A DNA stretch of 64,000 bases from Promicromonospora iranensis (GTDB lineage: Bacteria; Actinomycetota; Actinomycetes; Actinomycetales; Cellulomonadaceae). The stretch lies in contig NZ_JAJQQP010000005.1 in the NCBI RefSeq assembly GCF_028994805.1, positions 62,001-126,000 on the forward strand, given 5' to 3'. Within the stretch, counting starts at the first letter, position 1, and each line of letters opens with the position of its first letter. Position numbers and translations under genes: made by a program. The notes below the pieces were generated by a model that worked only from the letters and a program-made list of their open reading frames with translations, was not told the DNA's origin and made no database searches. Positions 7,746 through 18,162 of this stretch are shown here, piece by piece.

Positions 7746-10700
7746 ATGGCTCGCAGGACGACGACCGGACCGGTCGCGGTGTCGACAACGTTGCCCGTGC
7801 CCGGCGCACGGTGGTGGGCTCGGACGGCGACGGTCGCGGTCACGGCCGCCGCCCTGGTCGGTGTCTACCTGGTGCCTGCCCTGCCGGCGGCCGCATCGAG
7901 CGTCGACGAGCAGTCGGAGGCGGACCGCGCCGCGGCTGCGGCAGCTGCCGCACCGCCCACCTCGGGCAAGAGCGATCTCGGCTCGGGCGAGAGCGACGAC
8001 GAGGGCGGCAACTGGTTCACGGACCTGTTCGACGGCGGCGACTCGACCGAGGCGGATCCCATCCCGGCGGATGCCGAGCTGGCGCCCGAGCAGCATGCGG
8101 TGGATCCGACGGTCGTCACGCCGGCCGAGCCGGGCGAGCGGGTGCGCGAGCTGACCGGCAAGCGGACCGTCAACTCGAGGACGTTCCTGCTGAACGACGG
8201 TCAGCGGCAGGTCGAGGCCGCCGGTGAGCCGTTGTTCTACGAGACCGCTCAGGACGGCCTGGTGGAGATCGACACGACCGTCGCTGCGACGGGCAAGGCG
8301 GTGGCCGCCGCGGGTGCGAAGGGTCTCTCCGCGAAGGCGGGCAAGGCCGCTTCGTCACGGGGCTGGTCGCACGCGAACGTGGCGAACACCGCGCGGTCCT
8401 GGTTCGGCCGGAGTGCCGACCGGGTCGTCCGGGCGGAGGACGCCGACGGCCGTGGCGTGACCGTCGGGCTGCCCGACGCCGACGACGGTGAGCTGTCCTC
8501 GCCTCGGGTCGACGGCGACACGGTGACGCACGAGGACGTCGCGGCGCTGGGCGGCGCCGACCTGTCGTACGAGGTCCTGCCTGGCCGGGTCAAGGAGTCG
8601 ATCACGCTCTCCGAGGCGCCGGACGACGCGGCCCCGGTGGAGTACACGTTCACGCTGTCCGACCTCGGGGAGCTGACCCCGCGCCTCGAGGAGGACGGGT
8701 CGATCGGGTTCTACGGTGAGCTCGACCCGGAGCCTGCCGTGATGATCCCGGCGGGCGTGATGTGGGACTCCCGCGAGGCGGAGACCTCCGAGGGCGGCAA
8801 GCTGTCCGCGCCGGACGACCAGGGCGCGTCGGTGTCCGAGGACGTGACCTACGAGCTGGAGCCGTCGGGCGAGGGTGAGTGGACGCTGACCGTCGCGCCG
8901 GACATGGACTGGCTCACCGACGAGGACCGGGTCTGGCCGGTGACGGTGGACCCGACGATCATCATCTCGCCGACGGGGAACTTCTCGAAGGACACGATGC
9001 TCCTGTCGGAGGCGCCCACCACGGAGTACTACGCGAGCAGCCGCCTGTCGGTGGGCCGCACCGGGGGCGGCGTCGCTCGCGCCATGCTCGCCTTCCCGCA
9101 GCTCGAGGACGTGGTGCCGAACGGCTCCACGGTGACCGACGCGGACCTGGGGCTCTACTTCGACCAGGCACACACCGACTGGGCCACCCGCGTGCCGCTG
9201 GAGGTGCGTGAGGTCACCGGGGCGTGGGAGTCGCCCACGGCGAACTGGTCGAACGCCAACGGTCTGGAGGGCGGGATCGCCGGCTACCAGCGCACCTTCG
9301 ACAACACGCACGCTCAGGCGGAGTTCTCCGGGGACTGGCCGGCGTCGGGCAACACCGCGCTGACGCAGTATGCGTACGGGCGCACGTACCAGTTCTCGTA
9401 CGGCAACGGTGACGGCACGACGGACGAGTTCTCGGTGACGCCGAGCCTGCCGGAGGGCGGGGTGTGGCAGATCCGGGTGGCGCACGTGCCTGCGGAGGAC
9501 CGGGCGAGTGCGGCGAAGCTGCAGGTGACGTTCCCAGGCGGGAGCACGCGCACCTACAACGTGGACATGACGCGCGGTACCGCGACGTCGGGTGGGGTGT
9601 GGTCGGTGGTGCAGTCGCACACCCTGAACCCGGGGGCGCGGGTCGCGGTGACCGACCAGGGCGTGCAGACCGGGAAAGTGGTCATCGCCGACGCGATTCG
9701 CCTGATCAAGGGCGGCACGGCCATCCGCACCCCGGGGCAGATCGGCAAGTGGCACAACTACGACGTCACCCAGACGGTGAAGAAGTGGGCCACCGGTTCG
9801 CTGGCGAACAACGGGTTCATGGTCCGCGCCACCGACGAGAGCGTCAACGGCCCTCTGGGCGGGCCCCGTTACGAGGCGGGGGAGAACGTCTACGGCGGTG
9901 AGACCCGCAACATGCCGCGCCTGACGGTGACCTACGGGCAGCCCGGCGTCGTCATGGACATCCCCGACACGATCCACGCCACCGGTGCGGAGCTGTCCTG
10001 GTCGACGTACAAGGACCCCTCGTCGAACGCCGGCGACAACCTGGTCGAGTACCAGGTGCACCGGTCGGTCTCGCAGACCTTCGCGCCGTCGTCCTCGACA
10101 CTGGTGGCGCCGGTGGCCCCGGGTACGACGGAGTTCGTGGACACGACAGCGGTCCCGACACCGGCCGATGCCACAGGCGACGGCAAGCTGTACTACTACC
10201 AGGTCGCGGTCAAACGGCGAGACGGCAGCATCGTCCCGTCGTCGACACAGATCGTGCGGCTGCCCAAGGCCGGCCACACGACCAAGGTGCTGGTCGCCTC
10301 GGGGGACACCTCGCTGGCCAGCGGCAAGCCGACCCAGAACTGGAACACGGTCCAGGACATCACGACCCAGCACTGGGACCTGGTCGGCAACGCGTCGGCG
10401 GTCTACGGCGACACCCGCACCGTCATGGAGTGGGACGACACCGCGTGGGACGTCCCCGACGGCGCGGTGGTGACCGATGCGTCCCTGCGGATGTGGCAGG
10501 AGACGACGGAGACCACGCGCACCAACACGGACGGCAGCATGGTCTACCCGACCCTCGGCCAGTATCAGCTGCGTCGTGCCACCGTCGACTTCGACGAGAC
10601 CACCGCCACGTGGAACGACCCGGACGGAGCCGGCCCGGGCACATGGAACCCGGGCGGTACGCACACCTCCGCCGTGCAGTCGACCGTCTCGAGCGTCGGT

Positions 10701-13700
10701 GAGGGTCCGTCCCGCCTGGCGTGGGACGCCACCGCCGTGACCCAGGCGTTCGTGAACAACCCGTCCTGGCACAAGTCGCTGATCGTGCGGATGGCGGACG
10801 AGGCGGCGTCCCAGGACCGGTCCCTGTTCGCCTCGAAGGAGGCGGAGAACAACGGCGGCCTGGAGCGTTCCGGTCCGCGCCTGTCGGTCACCTACCTCAG
10901 CACCGCGCCGGAGGACACCTTCTACGCGCCGGACACCCCGGAGCGCATGAACCCCGGCGCCACGTACAAGGTGCCGGTGACCGTGTCCAACACGACCCAG
11001 ACGACCTGGGTCGCCGGGGCCCAGGAGCTGGTCGCGTCCTGGACGCTGCCGGACGGCTCGGTGGCGCCGGGGTCGGAGTCGACCACGACGGCACTGCCGC
11101 AGGACCTGTCCTCCGGCGAGGTGGCGGACATGACGGCGACCGTCGTCGCGCCTCCCGTCAGCGACGGCAACCTGCGTTCGGACTACTCGCTGTCGTGGGA
11201 GATCGCCAACAGCACGTCGGCCGCGCAGGAGAAGACCACCCGACAGGACGCGGAGGCCGCGGGGGAGGACTCTGCGCAGGCCGCGGCGTCCGCCCAGGGG
11301 CTGGACACCACGGCGACGGGGGACCTGGCCGAGCAGACCGAGGCGAGCACCCTGGCCGAGGCCGGCATCGCGGCGCTGCCGGCCGGGAAGCTGAAGCAGA
11401 ACGTCGCGGTCGAGGACCCGACGTCGGACCAGCTGGGCCTGGAGAGCTTCTACACCTACGCCGGCAAGAACACGGGTGCCGGCGGCACCCTCATGACCAA
11501 CGTGGCGGCGGGCAACGCCGTCTGGTCGTACGACGCGTTCAGCAACCCGGGCCGCGGCCTGTCGACGTTCGCGCGGTTCTCGTACAACTCGCAGGACACC
11601 TCCGACACGGTGTCCGGGTTCGGCTGGTCCGCGCAGGTGGCCGGGCCGATCCGGCTGGGCGCGCCGCTGGAGTTCCACCCGAACAACGGCCCGCGCGAGA
11701 TCATGCTGCCGGACGGCGACGGCACGACCCACGTGTTCCGGCTGAACTCCACCACCGGCCAGTGGGACGCCCCTGCGGGCGTGAACTACCGGCTGACGCA
11801 GAGCGCCGCTGACGTGACCTGCCCCGGCAACCAGGACTACGTGGCGGACGCCTGGCAGCTGCTGCGCCCGGACGGCACGACGTTCGTGTTCGGTTGCGAC
11901 GGTTACCTGAACGAGGTGATCGACAAGAACGGCAACACGCAGCAGTTCACCTACGCCGAGCGGCAGTCGAACAACCAGCCCCGCAAGTTCCTGCAGTACG
12001 TCACCGACCCCACGGGCCGGCAGACCCTGACCGTGGACTACTGGACCAAGGGCCAGACCGGCTGGCGGTACGTCGACGAGACCACCGGAAACCTGGTCGA
12101 CGGGTCGGGCAAGCTGACCAACTCGAAGATCTACGACCACGTGCGGTCCATGACGGACGTCTCGGGGCGCAAGCTCGAGTTCTACTACACCGACAAGGGC
12201 CTGATGGGCCGGATGATCGACGGCGCGGGCGCCACGGACGACGCCGGCGAGTCGATCGCCAAGCACTTCAAGTTCACCTACGACGCCGACCAGGGCAACA
12301 AGAACGCCAAGCTCACCGAGGTGACCGACCCGCGGGGCAACACCACGCGCATCGGGTACTACTACCAGTCCGAGGGGGACGACCCGAAGGACCACTGGTC
12401 GGTGCAGACCATCACCGACCGGCTCGGTGGCGACACCTCGTTCGACTACGTGCCGCACGCGACGAACGACGACTGGTGGAACTCGACGGTCACCGACGCC
12501 GAGGGGCACGCGACGAAGTACGTCTCGGACGACTTCGGCCGACCGCGGTCGGTCACCAACGCGAAGTCGGAGACGGTCGCGCTCACCTGGGACGGGGACA
12601 ACAACGTCCGGTCGCTGACGGAGGCCAACGGCGCGGTCACCGCGTACTGCTACGACCCGAAGACCGGGTACCCGCTGTGGCAGCGCGACGCCGAGCAGAA
12701 CGACGCCCGGGGCGGGGCACCCGCGGCCTCGGAGTGCGTGCCCGGGGAGACGGCCGAGCAGGCGCCGCCCGGTGCGCAGGTCATGGAGTACCAGCCCTGG
12801 GAGAACGGGTACGTCGCGCAGATCGCGCGGACCACGTCGCCCGAGGGCCGGAAGAACCAGTTCACGTACGACGACAAGGGCAACCTGCTGATCGTCACGG
12901 ACGGCAAGGGGATCGAGACGGCGACGGCGGGCGACTACACGACGTCGTACACGTACGACGACTTCGGGCAGCTGCTGACGGCCAAGGACGCGAACGGCAA
13001 CGTCACGAAGTACCGCGGGTACACCGCGGTGGGATACCCGGAGGTGTCCGAGGACGCACTCGGCAACGTCTCGCGGACCACGTACTCGAACGACGGGCGT
13101 GGCCTGGTGACCCAGGTCGAGGACCCGCTCGACGGCCTGGTGACGCAGGCGTACGACGCCTTCGGCCGGCCGCTGACGGGTACGCAGCGCAAGTCGGCGG
13201 ACGAGACCATCACGACGCCGGCACCGGTCTACGACGCGAACGACAACGTGACCGTCTCGACGGCGCCCAACGGCGCCGTGTCGACGGCGACGTACGACAA
13301 GACCGACCAGGTCACGAAGTCGACGATGCCGAAGGACACGTCCACGGGGCCGGAGCGCGCGAGCGTGTTCACCTACGACACGGTCGGCAACCTCGAGACC
13401 GTGACCGAGCCCAAGGGCGTGGCCACCACCGGGGACGCCTCCGACTTCGTGACGCGGTACGGGTATGACTCGATCTACCAGCAGACGTCCGTGACGAACG
13501 CTGACGGCGACGTCATCAGCTACTCGTACGACGAGGTCGGCAACCTCGTGAAGACCGTGGACCCGAAGAAGAACGCGTCGGCGGACCCGGACGACTTCAC
13601 GTCCACGACGAAGTACGACCTGAACCACCGGCCCGTCTCGGCGACGGACGCCGCGGGCAACACGAGCACGACGGACTACGACGCTGACGGCCTGGCGGTG

Positions 13701-16700
13701 TCCTCGACCGACCCGGACGGCAACACGTCCTACGTGACCTATGACGTGCGCGGTGCCCAAGTCGAGACGAAGACGCCGCACGAGAGCGTCGGTGGTGTGG
13801 TGCAGTACCGGACCACGAAGGTCGAGTACGACGAGGTCGGCAACACCACCCGGGTGATCACACCACGCGGTGTGGCCACGGCTGAGCCGGACGACTTCGC
13901 CTCGCGGACGGAGTACGACGAGCTGAACCGGCCGGTCAAGCAGTTCCAGCCGTACGACCCGGCGGACACCCGGCACAACGACGCGAACGTCTACACAGAG
14001 ACGACGTACGACGCCGCCGGGCGAGTGGTGAAGACGTCGATGCCGCCGTCGGAGGACCAGACGGTGCGCAACGACTCGACGACCGAGTACTTCGACAACG
14101 GGTGGATCAAGAAGTCCAGCGATGGCTGGGACATCTCGACCGCGTACGAGTACGACGACCTGGGTGCGCAGACGGCTCGGACGCTGACCTCGGCGGACGG
14201 ATCCGCGAACCGGACGATGACGTGGTCGTACTTCCCGGACGGGAAGCTGCGGACCAAGGCCGACGACGGTGTGCCGGTGGGATCGCACTCGGTGGTGACG
14301 GACAACGACACCGAGGGCCTGGTTGAGCCGACCGGTACGTGGGCGACTGCGTCCGCTGCGGGGGAGCAGGGCACCAACCACCGCACGCATGCTGCGGTGT
14401 CGGGGGCCTCGACCGACACGTTCACCTGGACCCTGGATGTCCCGGCGGACGGCACGTACTCGGTGGCGGTGACGTACCCGCAGGTTTCGGGTGCCGCCTC
14501 GGACGCGAAGTTCGAGCTGACGCATGGCAAGGACGGTGACGGTCAAGGCGGCGAGGTGACCGAGCCGGCGTACACGGTGAACCAGACGACAGGTGCGGGC
14601 GGGTGGTCCGACGTCGGACGGGTTGCGCTGCGCAAGGGCGACCCGGTCATGGTGACGTTGAAGCCGTCTTCCACGGGGGTCGTCGTGGCCGATGCTGTGC
14701 GGTTGGTGCGGGACAACTCCGCGGACACCGACACGGAGGCGCACGCGTTCGCGTACTCCTACGACGTCAACGGGAACCTGACGGGGATCAACGACACGTC
14801 CTCGGGTGCCCGGGCGGACGACTACCAGGTCGCGTACACCGGGTTGAACCAGGTGGCGAGCGTCAAGGAGGCGTTGGCGGGTCAGGAGACAGCGACGACG
14901 TCGTACTCGTACGACGTGCTGGGGCAGCCGCTGACGGTGGCTCACCCGGACCAGTCGTCGGCGTACAAGTACGAGGATCCGCGGCACCTGCTGACGTCTG
15001 TTGCGGTCGACGACCTGAACGACACGGCCGCCGCGAAGGTGACTCGGTACAGCTACGACAACCGGGGCATGCGGGCTACGGAGACGAAGGCCAACGGGAA
15101 TGTCGTCACCAACGGCTACTTCCTGGATGGTGCGCTGAAGTCGCTGCGTGAGGAGAAGTCGGGCGGGGCTCTGGTCGCGTCGCACGCCTACACGTACGAC
15201 AACAACGGCAACAAGCACACCGATGTCGCGTCGAAGGCGAACGCGGACGTTGCCGGGGCGTATCTCGAGTCGACGACGACGTACTCGTACGACCCGGCCG
15301 AGCGGCTGTCGGAGTCCGTCAAGACGGGTAACGGGGCCAAGACCGAGACGTATGTGCATGACGACAACGCGAACGTCATCGAGCAGTCGGTGGGTTCGAC
15401 GGCGACGACGTACTCCTACGACCGCAACCGGCTGCTGACTGCGACAGCTGATGGGGCAACGGCGTCGTACCGGTATGACCCGTTCGGCCGGCAGACGTCG
15501 GTGGTCTCGGCGGGGTTGACGATCTCTCGGACGACGTATGACGGGTTCGACCACATAGCCGAGTCCGAGAAGATCAATGAGTCTGGCGCGCTCGAGTCGA
15601 CGACGTACGAGTACGACCCGCTGGACCGGACGGCGTCCAAGACAGCTGATGGCAAGACGACCGACTACACCTATCTCGGAATGTCGTCAGAGGTGCTGGG
15701 CGAGGAGGTCGCCGGGCAGCTGACGAAGTCGTACCAGTACTCGCCCTGGGGTCAGCGGCTGTCGCAGATCACGCACCAGGCGGACGCGGAGGCCGGGGTC
15801 GAGGCGGGGGAGAGTGCGTACTACGGGTACAACGCGCACACCGACGTAGAAACGCTGACCGACGATGCGGGCAACTCGATCGCGACCTACGGGTACACCG
15901 CGTACGGCAACGCGGACGAGTCTGAGTACACGGGGATCGACAAACCCGCGGCCGGTAGCCCGGAGGATGCTGAGCCGTACAACGCCTACCGGTACAACTC
16001 CAAGCGTTGGGACGCAGGCTCCGGCACCTACGACATGGGCTTCCGCGACTACGCACCTGGTCTGAACAGGTTCACCACTCGGGACATGTACAACGGGTCA
16101 CTGGCCAACTTGGGACTCGGATCCGACCCGTACACCAGCAACCGGTACGCCTTCACCGCCGGTAATCCGATTAACTTCATTGAGACTGACGGGCATGAGC
16201 CCCGGCCGATTCATCAGGGTGCGGCAGGGCCGAACACCGCTGGATGGGTCGCGCCCGCGCCGTCAGTCACGAATTCTAAATTGCAGAATATTCTCGGCGA
16301 CATCTATGCAAAGCCTGGCTCGACTCCAGCAGTCGGGTCTGGGAAGGCGGCGGAAGCACTGATCCACGAGCTCGAGACCGGTAAGCCCACGAAGGGCCGT
16401 TTCCATAGTGTGGATGCGGGTGAGTTGCTACGACGAATCAGTATGCTCACCGAAGAGGACCGGAAGGCTCGTGTGAAGGGTAACGCACTACTGACAGACC
16501 GCGATCTCAAGATCGCACAGACCGAAGCACAAGAATTGTGGGACGCTCTCGATCGAAAGGTCGATTCAAAGAACCCTGTTTTGCAAGACCTGAAAGACAA
16601 TCCGGGAAAGATGGAGTCGCTCCGAAACGCCATGACAAAGGTGGCAGAGGCGCCCTCGATGCGCGCAACGACCGGCACCGCTTTCACTGAGGACCCTCAC

Positions 16701-16898
16701 AAAGGGCCCCGGCTCAGTGGGCAGGCAAAACTGCCTAGGCTTATGGGTGGGCTTGGCGTGGTCGGAGAGCTCCTGTTTGTCATCGACTATGGCATGATGG
16801 CGGGCGATGCCTGGAATGGGGACCCGAGTGGCGGCTGCGCAGACCCGTTGCTTGCCAATATCGTCTCGTCCTGCCAATCTCCGGTCCCACCGGCATGA
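7746..16898 (+). CDS. Giant secreted RHS/YD-repeat polymorphic toxin with DNRLRE domains
   Basis: A 3,050-residue protein. A signal peptide (hydrophobic core AVTAAALVGVYLVPALPAAA) probably ends near residue 50. Two DNRLRE-type cell-surface domains follow, at about 412-726 and 847-1055. The first appears split by a golvesin-C-like domain (about 514-655). A fibronectin-like stretch lies at 734-843. RHS/YD repeats (many copies of Y(S/T)YD) run from about 1235 to 2819, interrupted by a second golvesin-like domain (about 2197-2324). The RHS core ends with MGFRDYAPGLNRFTTRDMYN and NRYAFTAGNPINFIETDG. The remaining roughly 230 residues form a variable tip, presumably the toxin, ending with a hydrophobic stretch (LMGGLGVVGELLFVIDYGMM). 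The start follows a strong AGGGGGA ribosome site. The stop overlaps the probable immunity gene as ATGA. Confidence 0.9.
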   Translation: MARRTTTGPVAVSTTLPVPGARWWARTATVAVTAAALVGVYLVPALPAAASSVDEQSEADRAAAAAAAAPPTSGKSDLGSGESDDEGGNWFTDLFDGGDSTEADPIPADAELAPEQHAVDPTVVTPAEPGERVRELTGKRTVNSRTFLLNDGQRQVEAAGEPLFYETAQDGLVEIDTTVAATGKAVAAAGAKGLSAKAGKAASSRGWSHANVANTARSWFGRSADRVVRAEDADGRGVTVGLPDADDGELSSPRVDGDTVTHEDVAALGGADLSYEVLPGRVKESITLSEAPDDAAPVEYTFTLSDLGELTPRLEEDGSIGFYGELDPEPAVMIPAGVMWDSREAETSEGGKLSAPDDQGASVSEDVTYELEPSGEGEWTLTVAPDMDWLTDEDRVWPVTVDPTIIISPTGNFSKDTMLLSEAPTTEYYASSRLSVGRTGGGVARAMLAFPQLEDVVPNGSTVTDADLGLYFDQAHTDWATRVPLEVREVTGAWESPTANWSNANGLEGGIAGYQRTFDNTHAQAEFSGDWPASGNTALTQYAYGRTYQFSYGNGDGTTDEFSVTPSLPEGGVWQIRVAHVPAEDRASAAKLQVTFPGGSTRTYNVDMTRGTATSGGVWSVVQSHTLNPGARVAVTDQGVQTGKVVIADAIRLIKGGTAIRTPGQIGKWHNYDVTQTVKKWATGSLANNGFMVRATDESVNGPLGGPRYEAGENVYGGETRNMPRLTVTYGQPGVVMDIPDTIHATGAELSWSTYKDPSSNAGDNLVEYQVHRSVSQTFAPSSSTLVAPVAPGTTEFVDTTAVPTPADATGDGKLYYYQVAVKRRDGSIVPSSTQIVRLPKAGHTTKVLVASGDTSLASGKPTQNWNTVQDITTQHWDLVGNASAVYGDTRTVMEWDDTAWDVPDGAVVTDASLRMWQETTETTRTNTDGSMVYPTLGQYQLRRATVDFDETTATWNDPDGAGPGTWNPGGTHTSAVQSTVSSVGEGPSRLAWDATAVTQAFVNNPSWHKSLIVRMADEAASQDRSLFASKEAENNGGLERSGPRLSVTYLSTAPEDTFYAPDTPERMNPGATYKVPVTVSNTTQTTWVAGAQELVASWTLPDGSVAPGSESTTTALPQDLSSGEVADMTATVVAPPVSDGNLRSDYSLSWEIANSTSAAQEKTTRQDAEAAGEDSAQAAASAQGLDTTATGDLAEQTEASTLAEAGIAALPAGKLKQNVAVEDPTSDQLGLESFYTYAGKNTGAGGTLMTNVAAGNAVWSYDAFSNPGRGLSTFARFSYNSQDTSDTVSGFGWSAQVAGPIRLGAPLEFHPNNGPREIMLPDGDGTTHVFRLNSTTGQWDAPAGVNYRLTQSAADVTCPGNQDYVADAWQLLRPDGTTFVFGCDGYLNEVIDKNGNTQQFTYAERQSNNQPRKFLQYVTDPTGRQTLTVDYWTKGQTGWRYVDETTGNLVDGSGKLTNSKIYDHVRSMTDVSGRKLEFYYTDKGLMGRMIDGAGATDDAGESIAKHFKFTYDADQGNKNAKLTEVTDPRGNTTRIGYYYQSEGDDPKDHWSVQTITDRLGGDTSFDYVPHATNDDWWNSTVTDAEGHATKYVSDDFGRPRSVTNAKSETVALTWDGDNNVRSLTEANGAVTAYCYDPKTGYPLWQRDAEQNDARGGAPAASECVPGETAEQAPPGAQVMEYQPWENGYVAQIARTTSPEGRKNQFTYDDKGNLLIVTDGKGIETATAGDYTTSYTYDDFGQLLTAKDANGNVTKYRGYTAVGYPEVSEDALGNVSRTTYSNDGRGLVTQVEDPLDGLVTQAYDAFGRPLTGTQRKSADETITTPAPVYDANDNVTVSTAPNGAVSTATYDKTDQVTKSTMPKDTSTGPERASVFTYDTVGNLETVTEPKGVATTGDASDFVTRYGYDSIYQQTSVTNADGDVISYSYDEVGNLVKTVDPKKNASADPDDFTSTTKYDLNHRPVSATDAAGNTSTTDYDADGLAVSSTDPDGNTSYVTYDVRGAQVETKTPHESVGGVVQYRTTKVEYDEVGNTTRVITPRGVATAEPDDFASRTEYDELNRPVKQFQPYDPADTRHNDANVYTETTYDAAGRVVKTSMPPSEDQTVRNDSTTEYFDNGWIKKSSDGWDISTAYEYDDLGAQTARTLTSADGSANRTMTWSYFPDGKLRTKADDGVPVGSHSVVTDNDTEGLVEPTGTWATASAAGEQGTNHRTHAAVSGASTDTFTWTLDVPADGTYSVAVTYPQVSGAASDAKFELTHGKDGDGQGGEVTEPAYTVNQTTGAGGWSDVGRVALRKGDPVMVTLKPSSTGVVVADAVRLVRDNSADTDTEAHAFAYSYDVNGNLTGINDTSSGARADDYQVAYTGLNQVASVKEALAGQETATTSYSYDVLGQPLTVAHPDQSSAYKYEDPRHLLTSVAVDDLNDTAAAKVTRYSYDNRGMRATETKANGNVVTNGYFLDGALKSLREEKSGGALVASHAYTYDNNGNKHTDVASKANADVAGAYLESTTTYSYDPAERLSESVKTGNGAKTETYVHDDNANVIEQSVGSTATTYSYDRNRLLTATADGATASYRYDPFGRQTSVVSAGLTISRTTYDGFDHIAESEKINESGALESTTYEYDPLDRTASKTADGKTTDYTYLGMSSEVLGEEVAGQLTKSYQYSPWGQRLSQITHQADAEAGVEAGESAYYGYNAHTDVETLTDDAGNSIATYGYTAYGNADESEYTGIDKPAAGSPEDAEPYNAYRYNSKRWDAGSGTYDMGFRDYAPGLNRFTTRDMYNGSLANLGLGSDPYTSNRYAFTAGNPINFIETDGHEPRPIHQGAAGPNTAGWVAPAPSVTNSKLQNILGDIYAKPGSTPAVGSGKAAEALIHELETGKPTKGRFHSVDAGELLRRISMLTEEDRKARVKGNALLTDRDLKIAQTEAQELWDALDRKVDSKNPVLQDLKDNPGKMESLRNAMTKVAEAPSMRATTGTAFTEDPHKGPRLSGQAKLPRLMGGLGVVGELLFVIDYGMMAGDAWNGDPSGGCADPLLANIVSSCQSPVPPA

Positions 16899-17374
16899 GG
16901 TCGAAGGTCCTGGGTTTGATTGGCGACATCAATGCAGAGGAGGTGGACCGCGTGGGGTCCGAGTCAAAAAGCGACACAGACGCAGTAGGGGACCTCTTGC
17001 AAGGCTACTTTCCGGATTTCCGCGTCGCCGTAGAGGCCTTTGTCCGTGACCATAAAGATTATGCCGACGGGCTCAATACCGATTGGCGAACGACGGTCGA
17101 TGCGTGGGCGTGGGTGTCGGAACTCTTTATTCCAGAGATTCTCAGGCCAGCGTTGACGGAAGATAGAGGTGATGACCTGGTGCAACGAATCTCCTCGTTT
17201 CTTGAGGATTTGCTTGTGCTCCACCGCCCGTCAATCGATGACCTATTGAGGGCGCGCGTAATCGATCATCTTCTCGGCTACAGAGAACTCTGGCAGAAGT
17301 TGCGTCCGGCAGCAGGGCCACTTCTGCTGGAACTTGTGAGTGAGCAGCAGCAGTATTACGGGAGGTCGCTCTAA
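16895..17374 (+). CDS. Probable immunity protein for the RHS toxin
   Basis: A 159-residue, probably cytoplasmic and largely helical protein with no signal peptide. I do not recognise the family. Its role rests on position: the ATG overlaps the RHS stop codon by 4 bases, the standard place for a cognate immunity gene. It also shares the lower G+C of the RHS tip while genes on both sides are much richer. Features include an acidic middle (TEDRGDDLVQRISSFLEDLL) and a C-terminal helix (LLLELVSEQQQYYGRSL). No further cassette is seen downstream; the 170 bases to the next gene hold nothing recognisable. Confidence 0.65.
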   Translation: MRSKVLGLIGDINAEEVDRVGSESKSDTDAVGDLLQGYFPDFRVAVEAFVRDHKDYADGLNTDWRTTVDAWAWVSELFIPEILRPALTEDRGDDLVQRISSFLEDLLVLHRPSIDDLLRARVIDHLLGYRELWQKLRPAAGPLLLELVSEQQQYYGRSL

Positions 17375-17546
17375 TAGCCTGCTTCTGAAATGTTCTGACG
17401 GTTGGTTTTAATCCTACGGCGTGGCCGAGATGTGAGTTGATGTAGATGGACCTGCATGTGTGCTGATGCCGAGTCCATTCGCCGCGAGCCGAGCGGCCGC
17501 CCCTGGGGTCGGTTCGGTCGTCGCACACAGCCCTCGCTCTACCGGC

Positions 17547-18155
17547 TCACCGAACCGGCTCCCATGCGAACCCGTCTGGGTCGGTGAACGCCCCGAGTTC
17601 ACTGTCCACCGCCAGCCGGTGCGAGCCCGTTCCCTCCGGCGGCACGCCGGCGTCCTTGGCGAGCGCAGCGCGCTTGTACAGGCCGAACCCGATGGGGCTG
17701 GATCCCATCTTGAAGTCGACGTACGAGCCGAAGCTCTTGCCGACGGTCAGCCCGTGCGCGACGTAGAACTTCTTGCTCGCCGACACGTCGTCCGCCCCGA
17801 TGAGGAGCACTATCTCGTCGAACGTCCGCGCGGCGGGTCTGGAGTCCTTCTTCGCGGAGGTCGCGAACTTCCAGATGGTGCCGTCGGGTGCCTGGACCAC
17901 GCCACCGTGGCCCCACATGGACTTCGTGACGGGCTTGAGCACGGTGGCCCCTGCCTCGACGGCGGCGTCGAACAGGGCGTTGACGTCTCCCGGCTGCGAC
18001 GACACCAGGGAGATGTGGAAGCCGCGGAACCCGTCGGTAGGTGCGTCGGTCTCGCGCAGGCGGAGCCGGTCGCCCAGGTCGAAGGCGGCGTCGTAGAAGG
18101 AACGTGCGGAGCTGAGGTCGGTCACCTCGAGGGTGACGGAGTCGATGTGTGCCAT
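17547..18155 (-). CDS. VOC-superfamily (glyoxalase-like) protein, two repeats
   Basis: A 202-residue protein made of two glyoxalase/bleomycin-resistance-fold halves. The first begins HIDSVTLEVTDLSSARSFYDAAF and the second FDEIVLLIGADDVSASKKFYVAHGL. Each carries the usual WKFAT- or FAWEP-like closing segment with an acidic residue. VOC proteins bind a metal and act as lyases, dioxygenases or drug binders; which applies cannot be said. The ATG at 18155 is preferred over the one 6 bases upstream because a TAACGT hexamer lies 7 bases before it, fitting leaderless transcription. It diverges from the toroid-fold gene. Confidence 0.85.
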   Translation of the reverse strand: MAHIDSVTLEVTDLSSARSFYDAAFDLGDRLRLRETDAPTDGFRGFHISLVSSQPGDVNALFDAAVEAGATVLKPVTKSMWGHGGVVQAPDGTIWKFATSAKKDSRPAARTFDEIVLLIGADDVSASKKFYVAHGLTVGKSFGSYVDFKMGSSPIGFGLYKRAALAKDAGVPPEGTGSHRLAVDSELGAFTDPDGFAWEPVR

Positions 18156-18162
18156 GCCCATG

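Noticed and set aside
8355-15554. Very long open frame on the strand opposite the RHS gene (about 2,400 codons)
   Set aside because: It is rich in Arg, Val, Gly and His without any domain, and is explained by G+C-biased codons of the real RHS gene.
11450-16200. Periodic similar sequence through the RHS gene considered as a CRISPR or satellite repeat
   Set aside because: The similarity follows YD codons (TACGAC, TACTCGTACGAC) of the RHS repeats and has no constant repeat-spacer structure.
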